Shown here: positions 24,905 to 39,900 of the stretch, piece by piece | How the letters are laid out: every line of letters begins with the position of its first letter | Position numbering within the stretch: position 1 is the stretch's first letter | Origin: Apostichopus japonicus | Lineage: Eukaryota; Echinodermata; Holothuroidea; Aspidochirotida; Stichopodidae | Assembly (NCBI RefSeq): GCF_037975245.1 | Contig: NC_092566.1 | Span: forward strand, 16,896,001-16,960,000 | Direction: 5' to 3' | DNA: 64,000 nucleotides | Notes under the pieces: model-generated | The model's input: only the letters and a program-made list of their open reading frames with translations | Databases searched by the model: none | What the model was told of the DNA's origin: nothing | Position numbers and translations under genes: made by a program

Positions 24905-27900
24905 CTATAGGGAGAGAGAGAAGGCAAAAGAGAGGGAGATCAAAAAGAACATTAATATCTGTTTTTTTTTAAAAGCATAATCAGTGTACACATTTCAAGA
25001 ACTGTGAAGCATCTGTATGATCATAAGGCATCTTTCTTTTCTGGCATTTGCTCACCAAATATGAGGAAATCCACTTAAAGGTCAGAGGTGAGGCTATGCT
25101 ACACCAATGAAGTAAGCCACTTATTAATTAATTTTACTGCTGGTTTCCTCTTGAAGTCTGTTTATCAAAATTTCTGTTTTAAATAATATCCTATATTTAT
25201 ATATATATTTTTTAAAACTATCCCTTGACATTCTTACCAGGAGCAAGCTAGGGTAGCTATCAATATAGATGTTTAATGGAATATTGCCCACCTTCCCGTA
25301 CCCCCGCCCACCCCCCCCCTTCCCCCTCTTGGCTCTAAATATTAAAACTCACTTTCAGGAGTAACTCCATCTTTGGTGTGCCACTGTAGTCTTGTGGCTG
25401 ATTCCAGCTCTTGGTTGGCTGACAGTGTGTGCTCGTCCACTCCAGTAATATTCAATGTAGGGAAAAGACCCTGCATGGTGACAGATCAAAAAACGATTTA
25501 GTCATGTTACACAAAATGTGACAGATTCTAAACAAAAAGGGCTTTCTTAATTCGGTGGTCATTACAGAAAACATCTCAATGATGTGTATGATGTCAAAAT
25601 AAATTGATAAGTGAAGTCTGGGAAAACTTCATGTTTTGCTTTTTTCAAATGAAGCAATACAATTCCAGCGACATCTGCAGTTCAAGGTATGCTACAAGTT
25701 TAGTATGTACTAAATATGCTACAAACAGAGGTCTTTACATTTCTTCACTTCTGCTTTATATTCGTCAGACACCGCTTTCAGATATTTACAGTTCAGTGAT
25801 CATGTATGGCAGTATAACATATGTAGACTACAGTCAACAACGTATAAGCACTGTCACGTATATGATACAGTGATCATGTATGGCAGTATAACATATGTAG
25901 ACTACAGTCAACAACGTATACACACTGTCACGTATATGATACAGTGATCATGTATGGCAGTATAACATATGTAGACTACAGTCAACAACGTATACACACT
26001 GTCACGTATATGATAGTGATCATGCATGGCAGTATAACATATGTAGACTACAGTCAACAACGTATACACACTGTCACGTATATGATACAGTGATCATGTA
26101 TGGCAGTATAACATATGTAGACTACAGTCAACAACGTATACACACTGTCACGTATATGATAGTGATCATGCATGGCAGTATAACATATGTAGACTACAGT
26201 CAACAACGTATACACACTGTCACGTATATCATACAGTGATCATGACAACAGAGAAGTATATTTCATAACGAAACAGCTTTAACAGAATCATGAAGCTACA
26301 GTTATCTTTTCTTTAAGAAATTATGAAATAATGATAACACTTCCTTATAGACCCATCGGGAAAAACTTGTCATCAAATATAAATGACGACTGTCAATATC
26401 CTACATGGTGTTTTGAAAATGATATTAATTATTTGTTACTTACAATAATATTTTGTAATTGAAATCAATCTGTCCCCAATTTTTAAACAAAATCTAGTGA
26501 AGGAAGGGGTTAATGGTCTGATAATGAAGTAACATTTCTCAATGTTTAACAGACAACTTTCATGAAAATTCAATCAATTCATATATAATCAGTTCCAAAT
26601 GAATGTATGGTTGACCAAAACTCATCTAAAAACAATGAATGTGATTTTTTTTTTTTTTGGGGGGGGAGGGTTTGAGGTTGGTTGACAAAACACCTCTTGA
26701 TGACATTTACTAAGAAACAAGTTGGGAAGGGGGAAGGGGGGGGGTGGGGTGGTTCACCTTTAGAGATACAGTAACATTCTTGGAATATTCCGGATCATCA
26801 TCCTTCTCAAACATATGCTCCAATCTGATCAGGATTTCCGTCTCCGCCCAGAGCTCCAAAGTAAGGAGATGGACGTTCCTTGGAAGATTCATGTTGATGA
26901 AGGATTTCTGGGAAAAAAAATTAATACAGAGATAAAAATAATTCAAAGTGAGACAAAAAAAAAAAAAAAAAAATGTTAACAAAAGTGCTTATTTATTGCA
27001 CAAGAGCCGGAGTAGGAATTTCATTTTTTCTCCCCTAATTATAAATTTTTCCTATTTATAAATTTTTTTCCTATTTATGAAATTTCTGTGAATTTATACA
27101 GATATAAATAAGGAGAAGAATATTGCAGTTACATGGATGATATTTCCATACATTTAGCGGAAGAGCCCTGGCAGGAATGACTTCAGTGACTGCCTCTGAA
27201 GATTCTGATCGGATTGAAACATCAGGACCTCAAACAATTCATATAGAAGTATTGACTGACAAAATCACAGTGTTATCATAACTAATACCTAACTGATATA
27301 ACTGCAAAGCATGGCATGCATGTCTAATCTACTAATAATAACCAAACCTTTGGTTTATGCGTTTATTCATAGTCATAAAACCCTGAAATGCAAATCAAAC
27401 ATCTTGTTCGACTTGTCTGTTCTCAATTTTGTGATGCAATTCTTCTTCTTCTTACCCTAAAGAGGTGTCGTATTATCAGATCATAAAATATTGTACTTTG
27501 CTTTTTTTGCGATAATAACTTCAGTTTCGAAGTTTCAGAGCTCGAATCAGACTAGGCAGTAGGCACTACAAAAATGCCATAATATCCCTGCCTTGTAAAG
27601 TTGAGGGATCAAAGAGCCTTGATTAAACACTTGACTTGGATATCAATTGTGTGCTAACGACATGGAGATTGGCTACTTTGCAAACATAACAACATGATTG
27701 AGTAGATAATAGCAGGGGACAAAAGTCATTTATTACAGAAATTAATTTCTACATCAACCCTGTTTTTCTAGAAGTCTCTTCAGCACTGCACGTAAGCATA
27801 AGACCTCATCTCTATAAATGAACCCCACAAAAGTGATTATGCATGCAACCGTGAATTTTTTTTTTTTATCCAATCCGCCAGCCCCAGCACTTCAAGATGA

Positions 27901-30900
27901 TCGAAACTCTCATGACGAAAATGATGAAATATTACATTATATGGAAAAGTTAAAGATCAGAATTTTCTATCTGCCTTTTGTCCGTTTGTTACTCTGAAAT
28001 ATCCTAGCAAAGTTAGAGTAGATCCTTCACATTTAATTCCCAAATGTTGTCCTTTTTATATCATTTAGTGAATTCATTTGTTTGGTTGATTCACGACTGC
28101 TACCAATATTACATGGTTTCTTATGGCGCATTAATAGGGTTTATTCAAAACCTTGGGGCTACAGTAAAGTTTATTGTTTGATAAAATGTAACCTATTTTG
28201 AATTGCTTAAAGCTGTCAAGTTCTCAGTCCTTATCATTTCATCATCAAAATATTATTTTCCGATGCAAAAATATCATTGAAATGTTATAAAGAAAACCAA
28301 AAACCTTTTCGAACTCAATTTCACCATAGATGGCATCATTAACTCTGCTGTTGCCAGCAGCATTGCCTAACTGTATCACCGAATTTGGAAAGTGCATATC
28401 TTTGCGATACAAAACGCTATGAAAATCTGGTTTCGACCTACAGATGCAGAAAACCCCGTAGAAATTTTATAATCATCTCCAGCCTTTATTTATCAACCAT
28501 GGTGGCTACTAGAATCTCCCTTCAAAAATTGTCAACGTACCATGGTATCGTACGTCTTGTTCCAACCAGACGTCTGAGAAGAAAAGAAAACCCACGGCGC
28601 CATGTAAATCTCCTCTCCGAGTTCCCGATGAATTGTGGCCGCTTGAGGTGTCTGGTTGATGAGCACTCTGTGCTTGCCTATAGCCATAAGCCCATCACCA
28701 AACTGGCCCGTCTCATTCAGTGGTTCACCTACACCTTTCCCGTCGTCATGCAGTAACCGACGATGAACCTGGGGAAGGAGGAGGAACAAGAAGAATGAGG
28801 ACAAGCTTACTTTGAAAAGACTTTCTCTTTTTGTATAACCTTCCGAGTGTTTTCAACTTGTTACACTGTCGTTAGTAGCAAATTATTTTGTATTTCCATT
28901 ATACATGTGGAGTGTTAGCTCAGTGGTTAACGCCGGTGCCTTCCAATCATAAGGTCCCCGGTTCGAGTCACTCCTAGATTAATGTATGTCGTCCAGTTAC
29001 AGAGTTGTTGACAATTGACAATTCATAATCATGGACGTTAAATATAAATGTAAGAGACTGACTTCGGTCAGCTTGCGGCTTTGATAAGCCAATGAGGCTT
29101 CTTTGCGAGTTCCTGCTTGCAGGAGGATTTAAAATACATACATATATACATGACCGTACAAAGCGGCAAGTTTTACAGACTAGGGTTTTACAGAATAGGA
29201 AAACAATAATACAAAAAAATAAACAAATATAAACAAACAAACAAATGGAAAATGAAATTGTAAGAAAGATTTCCAGCAAATTGCAACAGTAAAAATCAAT
29301 TTTAAAATCACGAATAATTGACAGACTTACCATCAATTCGACTGATCCACTCTTAAGACTGCTGCCTCCCTCTGATCTGTCGGTCATGATCGTAAATTGT
29401 TTGTTTTTATCCTAAAAATAATAGAATAAAAGGATACTTCTTCTTATCTTCCCTTAGGAAAATACAATTTTTGATAATCTTTGCAGTCCATTCCCCGAAA
29501 CAATAACTTGACAACTTTTTGTAATTAAATAACATTGTGCACAAATGCACAAAGTCAATCATATTGATATAAAATATGAAATGTAGCGATCATTAATAGA
29601 GCTTTAACTTTTCTGTATATCAGCAGTTCTTATTCCAGAGATAGCACACGAGGGGTGCGAGACATGACTCCAGTGGGTACCAAGCATCAAAGAATAAATT
29701 TGACCCCATGCCTGATACACAAAGACTTTATCAACAGCTGGTAAAGGGAATTGCTTGTTTTCCTATTGCTAAAGGGTGCAAGTAGAGGAAGGTGTTAAGA
29801 AGAACTGCTGTCATGACCGTCAAGCCTGCCTATAGAAAAACAGTCCTCCTCAAATTCACTCCAGCATTAACAAGTTTGTTACTTGATAGCTTAAAGTACT
29901 GCCATTAGGATTCATCCTTGACCGCACCTACGTAATTGACCAGCCACCGTATGATTGTAAACACAAGTGCTTTATTGGCTATCACTACTTCCTTGTGTGA
30001 AGACCACTGGCTTGACCACTGAAATAGTACGCTGTGCGTTTTGTCACAAATTTGTGCAGAGGAGCGTTCAGTATGGCTAGCAGTACAATCTCAGGTAGAT
30101 ATTCAATCTCCCCTGTTTTTGGCCAAAAACGGGACTCGGGTGGTATTTGCTACAGACAGGGAAGATCTTAATATGCGAATTAAAATAGTAATTACGTTGA
30201 TGAAGATTCTGCTATTGATTGGATAATAGTTTCCAGCTACTGGTTCTAAATCGACATACGGGTAATCCTCTCTGTGGTTTTTCCTGAAAGAAGGAAAGGG
30301 AAAGAAAAGAAGAAAAAAAAAGTGAAATCCTTTTCATACCAGTTGGTTGAGATATATCTGGTCAATTTCTTACACAATTTCATACTAAAATATTATTTTT
30401 AGTGGAAGTTCAATTAGCATGGACTAGATATTAGTTTTCAGAAAATGTATGAAAAGTGAATGTTATGAAAAATTTGCTCTTTGCATGGGACTACTACTAG
30501 TATCATGGAACAGATACTGCATGGTCTCTACAAAACAAATTCAATAAAATTATTACTCATCACCTGCAAGTAAATGCCATCAACCAATGACCAAATGGGA
30601 TATAGGCAGTTATTTTATATCAATATCGAGATGAATGGACCATATTCAATATTTAATTCGCCTTTTCATGTGCTTAATGACATCAACATCGTCATTCATG
30701 GTTTTACTCACTTTTCGACTGCATTTCATTCTTCACTGAGAACTATATTCCAAACACACTAAAACTCACAATGTCATTAAAGCAAAACTCTTAACCCTGT
30801 GGTGAGCAGTGCTTGGCCTTACCATATCTGAGGGTCTATTTCCATTAGGTTCTTGTCTACATTTGTAAGAGAGAAATCTTCACAACTAAAGTAAATGAGA

Positions 30901-33900
30901 TGTTTGGAATTGATAGGTATAAGGTGGCATACTCCTATTAGAGTCTATATCGATCCGCTTGATTGTTCTCCTTCAGGAAAAGTGCCAAAAAGCAGTTGGA
31001 GAACATCTTTTTTGACTTGTTATCAATCATAATCTAGTTTTTTGTGGCTTGCATGTTGAAGAGCATGAATGGAAGTACATGCTGTGAGAAAATTGGGTCA
31101 ATTGAGGCAATTTTAGATCCCTTTAGGCCTCCCAGGAGCAGCGTAGGAAAATTGTTAACTACTGAGTGACGAGGTTTGTTTACAAGTGACGAAAACTTCC
31201 GGCACGGATAGCAAAAAATCTACATGGTCATGATACGGAAAATTGAGGGTGCCCATGAAAGGCCAACTTGCCAGCTATCGGGTGATGGGTAGCGTTTAGC
31301 AAGTGAAAACTTCTATCTAGACTAAGAGACCACATTAATTTTGTGATTTAGTGTGTAAGTCTATGCGGCTTTTTATGGGCGTATGCCTCCATAAACCACA
31401 AAGAAATATCTCTTACTGTCTCTTCATCATCTGTCTTCCGTTAGAATCGGTGTAAAAAATATCCTCCGAGTCTATGTCTGTGTCAAACTTGGTAATGATC
31501 TCTTTGCCAAGACCATCCCTGAAGAAAAGGTCAGAAAAGTTTGGAATGAATGTATGAATGAATGAATAGTTCAAATTTTTGGTAGTCAAATTTTTAAAAT
31601 TTTCAAACTTTATAAATGAAATATAATAACCTGACAGTAATAATTTTCTTTGTCTTTCCTGAAAATTTTCTGAGGATCTGTTATTTTGGTTATCATCATT
31701 TTAGACACTTCCTTGACAATTACACCATCTGCAACAGTCCCGAGGTAAATTCATTTTAGAAAAAAAAAAGTATGCCAAATATTAATCCTACTTTGTGACT
31801 TTTGGAGTTTAAGACAATGACCTCTGGTACAACTACTATTAGCAAACATGAAAAAGTCGGTAAAGGATAAATTGTCAAAACCATACACAATCTTGAAAAC
31901 CTGAATCAAGTCCCCACGTAACCTCCTAAGCTTCAGTGTGGTGAGATTCAACAGTTGTAACCGCCTATAATGAGGAACACTCTTTAAGGAACTAATCATC
32001 CTAGTAGCCCTCCTCTGGACCTTTTCAAGTACTTCCTTATCCTTAGCAAAATATGGGTTCCAAGCCTGCACAGCATACTCCAGATGAGGCCTAACCAACT
32101 GCTTATAAATCCTAACTTCTATGTCCTCTTTCAGAAAACTGAAGTTCCTCTTGATCATACCTAAAACCCTATTATCTCCTGTTGATGTACTAGTGTTTAG
32201 ATGTAGATTAATTTCTACACAGGAAGTATAGTATTCAATGAGAGGAAAACTGCAGGGCCTTCAAAAATGCTACACAAAATTTGAACACCAAACTTATTCC
32301 CTGGAATAAAGTTAAATTATCCCAGTGAATTTTGTATTGGTTTGCTACATGTAGGTAAACGATCTTCTACTTTAAGTTTGTATCCTTTCTACCAAAAGTT
32401 GATGTTGAAAGCCTATCCGATCCAATGTCAAACCAATCAAGTAAAACAAAGAAAGGAAAGAGAAAACTAGATCAAGTCGTTGAATACTCACATGAAGGGA
32501 ATCGGTCCGACAACCCACTCAAATTCTACAAAGTTCTTGGCCTTGTAGAGTCTGACAATCTGGTTCAGCCATGGTTGAAATGTTTGGTGGAACTCAATGA
32601 CCTCTGATCCCTGAAAAATAATCAAGGAGAAACATAACATTATATGTACTCATGAAGTCAGCTATTAAACAATGTGAATATCATTTTAAGTAATCCCTTC
32701 ATTTCTTTTGCTGAGTGTTACAAGATGAAGAAACAGTGCACTAATTAGTGTCCCTTTGAGAGCTGCATGTTTTGCTTATTTCACAAATGAAAGTCTGAAT
32801 TAGCAATCTTTTTCATGTGCTTGAGTTTTAACAAGTGGTTTATCAGCTTTTGGAAGATTTATTGACCATGTATTAATCTTTGTCAATATTGTGAATAGCA
32901 AAAAGTTTTTTCAATTGTTTCTTTTGCAATTTTGTTTCCCCATGATGAATACACAGAGAACCACTTTCCCCCAACCTTTTTGCATCTCTAAATGTGTTAC
33001 TCATTTTGAAACTTGAGTGTCTGAAAAAGCATTTTTCGTCATCAAGGTGCTTTGGATTTAATTGAGTAATCTTCAACTTTTAAAAGACCAATAAATCCGG
33101 TAAGGGCTTTTCCTTTCCAAGTTTCGGAATCTGTAACAAGCCATGTAACAGTTAATGTTGAGAACAGCATGAGAGAACAAAGATATTAAGATAATGATAC
33201 ACCAGCATGAAAGAATTCTTAAGAACATATTATCGCTGGTTCCCAGAGGTCACTATCCACAATTTTTTTTACTCTTTTCCAATGTCAACTAATTTGAGTT
33301 TTCCATTATTCATTTACTTATACAACTATACATCAAAAGCCAAATTTCTCACAAAATCCCTTCCCCTGCCACTTTCTGGAGTGTATCGAAAGAAACTGGG
33401 CCATGATCCTTGGTTTACATGGTATGCAAGGTACCTTTGGCTTCTGACTGGCGCCCCCAGCAAAGAAATGGCTGTAAAGGGATCACCATCAACTAAAGGG
33501 CTGGGTAGTCCAGTTGGTACAGCGTTGGATTTGTAAACCGGGAGGTAACTTTTTCAAATTCAGTTCTACCCATATTTTTTTCTTGCTCTTTTGCAAAAAT
33601 AATTTCCCCGACAGAGTTGTTCAACCGTTTGCTTGGAGCGTTAAAGAGGATAAATGCTTTGTCGTCTTATAAAAGTTATGTTTAATGTCTACAGACGAGA
33701 CATTCACCTTGACAACTTTGCCTGAGACTGATTTGCCGTTAAACAGGTCCATAGGAGTGGATGAGTTTGGTCTGAATATGTACGCTCCAGAGGCCTGCCC
33801 AGATTCGTGGTTACCCGCACTGCCATTGTACCAATAGAAAGACTGTTTGACGTTGACCGTTACATTGGAATCCATATTAGTCATAGACTTGAGGAGTCCA

Positions 33901-36900
33901 GTACTGTCAAAAGTCACCTTGATCACCTTCCAAGAACAAAGAGAAACAGAAAACTAATCAATACAACTTATTAGGTATATCAAAGGTTGATGTATTAATT
34001 CTAGCTACAACTGTTGGTGTTACAATTGGCTTAACCTGTGCTATAGCCAAGTGGATCAAGGCAGTGGCATTTGAAGCAATGAGGCTAAGCAATTAGGTGG
34101 TTTGGGGTTCAATTCCCAGCCGGGTTATATAGTAAAGTGGGTTTTTCATCCAAGAGCAATCTATGGTTTCCATATCTGAAATTCCCATCTAAATTGAAAA
34201 AGATTCCAAATTTGAGTTAAAATGTTGAGCTGGGAGCCATCTGACATAAAAAGTTGTAATCCATCATCAATTGCGGGCTTCTCCCACATTCGTGGTAGCT
34301 TATTAAACGTCCTAAACATAACTGCCTGCCTGTCTGATTGCATACCAGTAGTAACGGTCTAAATTTGATCGTAACACTATGATACAAGGCACACATGCAC
34401 TATAAGGCACAACACTACACTACACTACACAACACATTGAACACAACACAACACAAGGCACAACAAAACACACAACAATGCACAACACTACACAACACAC
34501 TACACAAGGCACAACACTACACAAGGCATAACACTACACAACACAAGGCACAACACTACCCAACACAAGGCACAACACTACATAACATACTACAAGGCAC
34601 AACACTACCCAACACACTACAAGGCACAACACTACACAAGGCACAACACTACCCAACACACTACAAGGCACAACACTACACAAGGCACAACACTACACAA
34701 CACAAGGCACAACACTACATAACATACTACAAGGCACAACACTACCCAACACACTACAAGGCACAACACTACACAAGGCACAACACTACCCAACACACTA
34801 CAAGGCACAACACTACACAACACACTACACAAGGCACAACACTACACAAGGCACAACACTACATAACACTACAAGGCACAACACTACACAACACAAGGCA
34901 CAACACTACATAACACACTACAAGGCACAACACTACACAAGGCATAACACTACACAAGGCACAACACTACCCAACACAAGGCACAACACTACACAACACA
35001 AGGCACAACACTACCCAACACACTACAAGGCACAACACTACACAAGGCACAACACTACACAAGGCACAACACTACCCAACACAAGGCACAACACTACATA
35101 ACATACTACAAGGCACAACACTACCCAACACACTACAAGGCACAACACTACACAAGGCACAACACTACCCAACACACTACAAGGCACAACACTACACAAC
35201 ACAAGGCACAACACTACCCAACACACTACAAGGCACAACACTACACAAGGCACAACACTAAACAACACTACACAAGGCACAACACTACCCAACACAAGGC
35301 ACAACACTACATAACATACTACAAGGCACAACACTACCCAACACACTACAAGGCACAACACTACACAAGGCACAACACTACCCAACACACTACAAGGCAC
35401 AACACTACCCAACACACTACAAGGCACAACACTACACAAGGCACAACACTACCCAACACACTACAAGGCACAACACTACATAACATACTACAAGGCACAA
35501 CACTACACAAGGCACAACACTATATAACACTACAAGGCACAACACTACACAACACAAGGCACAACACTACACAAGGCACAACACTACCCAACACACTACA
35601 AGGCACAACACTACACAACACAAGGCACAACACTACATAACACACTACAAGGCACAACACTACACAAGGCATAACACTACACAAGGCACAACACTACCCA
35701 ACACAAGGCACAACACTACACAACACAAGGCACAACACTACCCAACACACTACAAGGCACAACACTACACAAGGCACAACACTACACAAGGCACAACACT
35801 ACCCAACACAAGGCACAACACTACATAACATACTACAAGGCACAACACTACCCAACACACTACAAGGCACAACACTACACAAGGCACAACACTACCCAAC
35901 ACACTACAAGGCACAACACTACACAACACAAGGCACAACACTACCCAACACACTACAAGGCACAACACTACACAAGGCACAACACTAAACAACACTACAC
36001 AAGGCACAACACTACCCAACACAAGGCACAACACTACATAACATACTACAAGGCACAACACTACCCAACACACTACAAGGCACAACACTACACAAGGCAC
36101 AACACTACCCAACACACTACAAGGCACAACACTACCCAACACACTACAAGGCACAACACTACACAAGGCACAACACTACCCAACACACTACAAGGCACAA
36201 CACTACATAACATACTACAAGGCACAACACTACACAAGGCACAACACTATATAACACTACAAGGCACAACACTACACAACACAAGGCACAACACTACACA
36301 AGGCACAACACTACCCAACACACTACAAGGCACAACACTACACAACACAAGGCACAACACAACACACTACAAGGCATAACACTTCACAACACAAGGCACA
36401 ACACTACATAACATACTACAAGGCACAACACTACACAACACACTACAAGGCACAACACTACACAAGGCACAACAATACACAACACAACACTACTTAACAC
36501 ACTACAAGGCATAACACTACACACTACAAGGCACAACACTACACAACACACTGCAAGGCACAACACTACACAACACAACACACTAAAAGGCACAAGGCAT
36601 ACAAGGCACATCCCTTATAGTAATAATAGGCCGAGAAGGTACCAGCATATCTGAATACAATTGAAATTTGTTTCTTTAATGCTGTGTGTAGTAGTCAAAT
36701 ATCTAAGTCAGCATTATTGGCACCATTTAAAATTTGAAAAGCAACAGTTCTATGTCACTTCGTTCGACTAAGACAGAAATAAATAACTGACCAATCAAAC
36801 AAGAGATATATTTCTAAAATAGAAAAACAATGAAGCATTTCAGATTGGAATGGAACGTTGTAGTCATATTCAAAATGGTAAAAATTTTGCTCCAATCTTA

Positions 36901-39900
36901 GTACCAGAAAAGTGTTCCATATAATTTTTATCTTCTTCCTCTGTTTATTTATTTATCAATTACATTTATCTATTTTCTACTTTAAGGCATTCCCAGTCTC
37001 TTGCATCCACACTACACACACAGAACACAGACAGCATTCTAGACTCTAAACCCACAAGATGATTCCTTCCTGCTCCTGAAATACAAATAATATATAATAT
37101 ATTCGCTATTTAATAAGCTATAAATTGCTGTCAGAACTAGAGGACACCTACATCAGTGGAAATGACTGTATCTGAATCTGCCGGTGCTGGAACAGCTTTG
37201 ACGTTATTGCTTAGTGCTTGAGGTCTGACGCGCTTCAGAGCTGGAGGTGAAAGAATGGAAAAAGATAGATATATTATAATGTATACTGCTTTCTACATAT
37301 ATCTCGGAAAAGTCTTGTCTGAGGACTTACATGGATTGTGCTATAAAAATCTAAGTCTATTCCTCTCCTATGAGTGTTCTTTAAATACCTTACTAATCTA
37401 TGTGATAAAGTAAGGTGGCCTGGCGTTTTGATCCTAGCAGGATCTTCTTCAGAGGCTAAAACAAAAATAAGGCCTTTGAAGAAGATCCTGCTAGGATCAA
37501 AACGTCAGGCCAACTTACTTTTACACATTCTCAGGCTCTCTAGTGGATAAGCATGTTTGATAACAGTTTTATTTTATTTTGACCTTACTAATCTATTCCA
37601 TTTTTTATCTACTATGTAGCTTTGTGAAGCATGATTTGAGAATGGAACCATCTACATACTTGACAGATTCACAGGGGGGTGATCCGAGGTGGTTCCCCCT
37701 CTCTACCTTCCCGTGCCCAACACTCCCTTCGACACTTTGATATGGAATTATTCAACATAATTTTGATAATTACATGAATATAGTGGATAGAATTCTACCA
37801 TGTATGCTACACACGCATTTCTAAATGTCTACCGCTGTTTTTCTTCTGACAAAGCTATTTCGGTATTAATTTTGGTATCTACTGAGTTGCCACTTGGGAT
37901 CCAACCACTCCACCCCTCTCCCCTCCTCACCCCACCCCTCCCACCTCCCCTCAAACTGATGAGCTGCAACTGATTCAAATATAATAGTTAATGTTGTACA
38001 GGCAACACAAAACTTGGAACTAAAGCTAAGAGGATTCTATCAGATATGAAAAAACAAATATTTTGGTGTTAGTATCTCTAAGTAGGTACAAAATGAGAAC
38101 TGTATTACTTTTCAGAAATAAACATACCTTGTTTAGCAGAAGTTACTTGATAAGTTGCAAACCCCAAAGCAGGGACATGGGCAAAGAAGAAGAGATCATT
38201 CTTAGCAGAGCCCCTGTCTCTTCTTACTCTTTGAACAGCATCAGATACAGCTTGAACCTACGTCGGAGGAGAAAAAAAACCCAACAGACGTCATCATCAT
38301 CGTCAAAAATTCGCATATTCAAAACATACATACATACTAACACGCATATTAGACACTTATATAGCGCTGCTACATTGAGATCATAGCGCTTTGACAACTT
38401 AGCCTTGGTCATTGGTAACTTGTCACACCTACACACCAAAGTGTGCACAATTCAATCAATCTTTCCTGGGGCACCACAGTGCACCACAACCACATGTCCC
38501 CCGGGGGACTTCCCATAGGGTGCAGCCACAAACCGGCGCACGCAACTATATTTACAAGTAACCTCGCAAGTCCCTATTTATACACCTGAGTGAAGAGAGG
38601 CAATGGAGATAAAGTGCCTTGCCCAAGGACATAACGCAATGATCTGGCCAGGGCTCGAACCTGTAATCCTTAGATCACAAGTCCACTGCCTTAACCACTT
38701 GACCACAACCCCCCCTGACAATACATCGTTACAGCAATCACCATCAGGGTTAAGGGTCCGGCAGTTCATTCCAACAACACAGTAGTAGACTTTTTAATAT
38801 AAATCTAAAGATCTGGTTTAAGAATCCCTATTAAAGTAAACTGCCGAGATCTGCTTCTGTGCTATTATTTTCTAGATTTTTTTTTCGAGGTAGATATTAA
38901 AACAAAACGAAAAAAAGAAGTAAGATACCTGATTAGTGACTGAAGATCCATCCGGCCCGGCCACATGATAGCTGGCTCCATTGACAGGAATCTTAACGTA
39001 GGTCGACACATTCCGTCCAATGGGGTTATACAAAATCACAGCGAACTGCAAAAGGAATGATGTAAGGCTTTCAAATAAATTGCAAATGTTTAAATCATTC
39101 TCTTCCTAATATGAATGTGAAAGGCTTTTGCAAAGGTGTTTATAGCTATGATGGATAATGATGATGATGATCTGAATTATTTTGCAAAAATTGGATGCAA
39201 GTAGCACCAACATAATAGCCCTCCCCTCTCCTCCACCATCTACTACTGCAGTGAATGGGAGGGAATGAAACATTTGTAACACTTACACTACCGATTTCAG
39301 GGGGGAACAACTATCCTGAATATGGGCAGCGGAGAGAGGATGAGGTTTGACTTCAAGGAAAGGCAAGAGGGTAGAACAATGTGAGCAACATGATGGCAAA
39401 TCTATTAGGAACAGACTACACCCTCTGTTGAAAAAGACATAAGTGTCCAGAATAGGGAAAATGGTCTTTAAAAACAACACAACACAACACAGCACATCCG
39501 TTCTTTTTTTTCTCTTCTTATTTTAACAGAGATCTGATAGTTAAGAATGCAATCCCCATCCACCAAAAAGATGACGTTCTCTTACCGAATCGGCATTCTC
39601 CGTTGCAGGACACATACTGATGTTAAGATAGTTACAGAACTGGGTCTTTGGTCCTTCGGTGCTTGAGTTCTTAGCCATCAACTGACCGACAGCGAGTCCG
39701 ACCAGTTTCTACGATCCAAACAGTACACAGAAATGACAAAATATGCCACCTTCTAAGTCTGATGCAAAATCCAATTCACTATAAACAAAGACTAAAATTT
39801 AACGTTTCAAAAGCTGAAAAAGTCCCTTTAAAACAATCTATACTCAAAGAATTTGGCATGATTTCCGTACCTTACTTAAGTTCTTTATTACTGCAAATTT

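Noticed and set aside
25794-26240. Regular repeat with apparent spacers resembling a CRISPR array
   Set aside because: The whole 72-74-bp unit repeats with no variable spacers, and the DNA is eukaryotic.
28911-28976. Functional tRNA gene
   Set aside because: It has A and B boxes but is fused to a SINE body that recurs at 60955 and 61690.
31751-32158. 135-codon frame as a host gene or mannosidase exon
   Set aside because: It matches the post-palm part of non-LTR reverse transcriptases and lies within an intron.
33503-33571. Functional tRNA-Thr(TGT) gene
   Set aside because: The B box is degraded and the arms pair poorly apart from the acceptor stem.
34395-36611. Frames of 66 to 172 codons on both strands in the GGCACAACACTAC array
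   Set aside because: Periodic translations of a tandem repeat with no start context, splice sites or homology.
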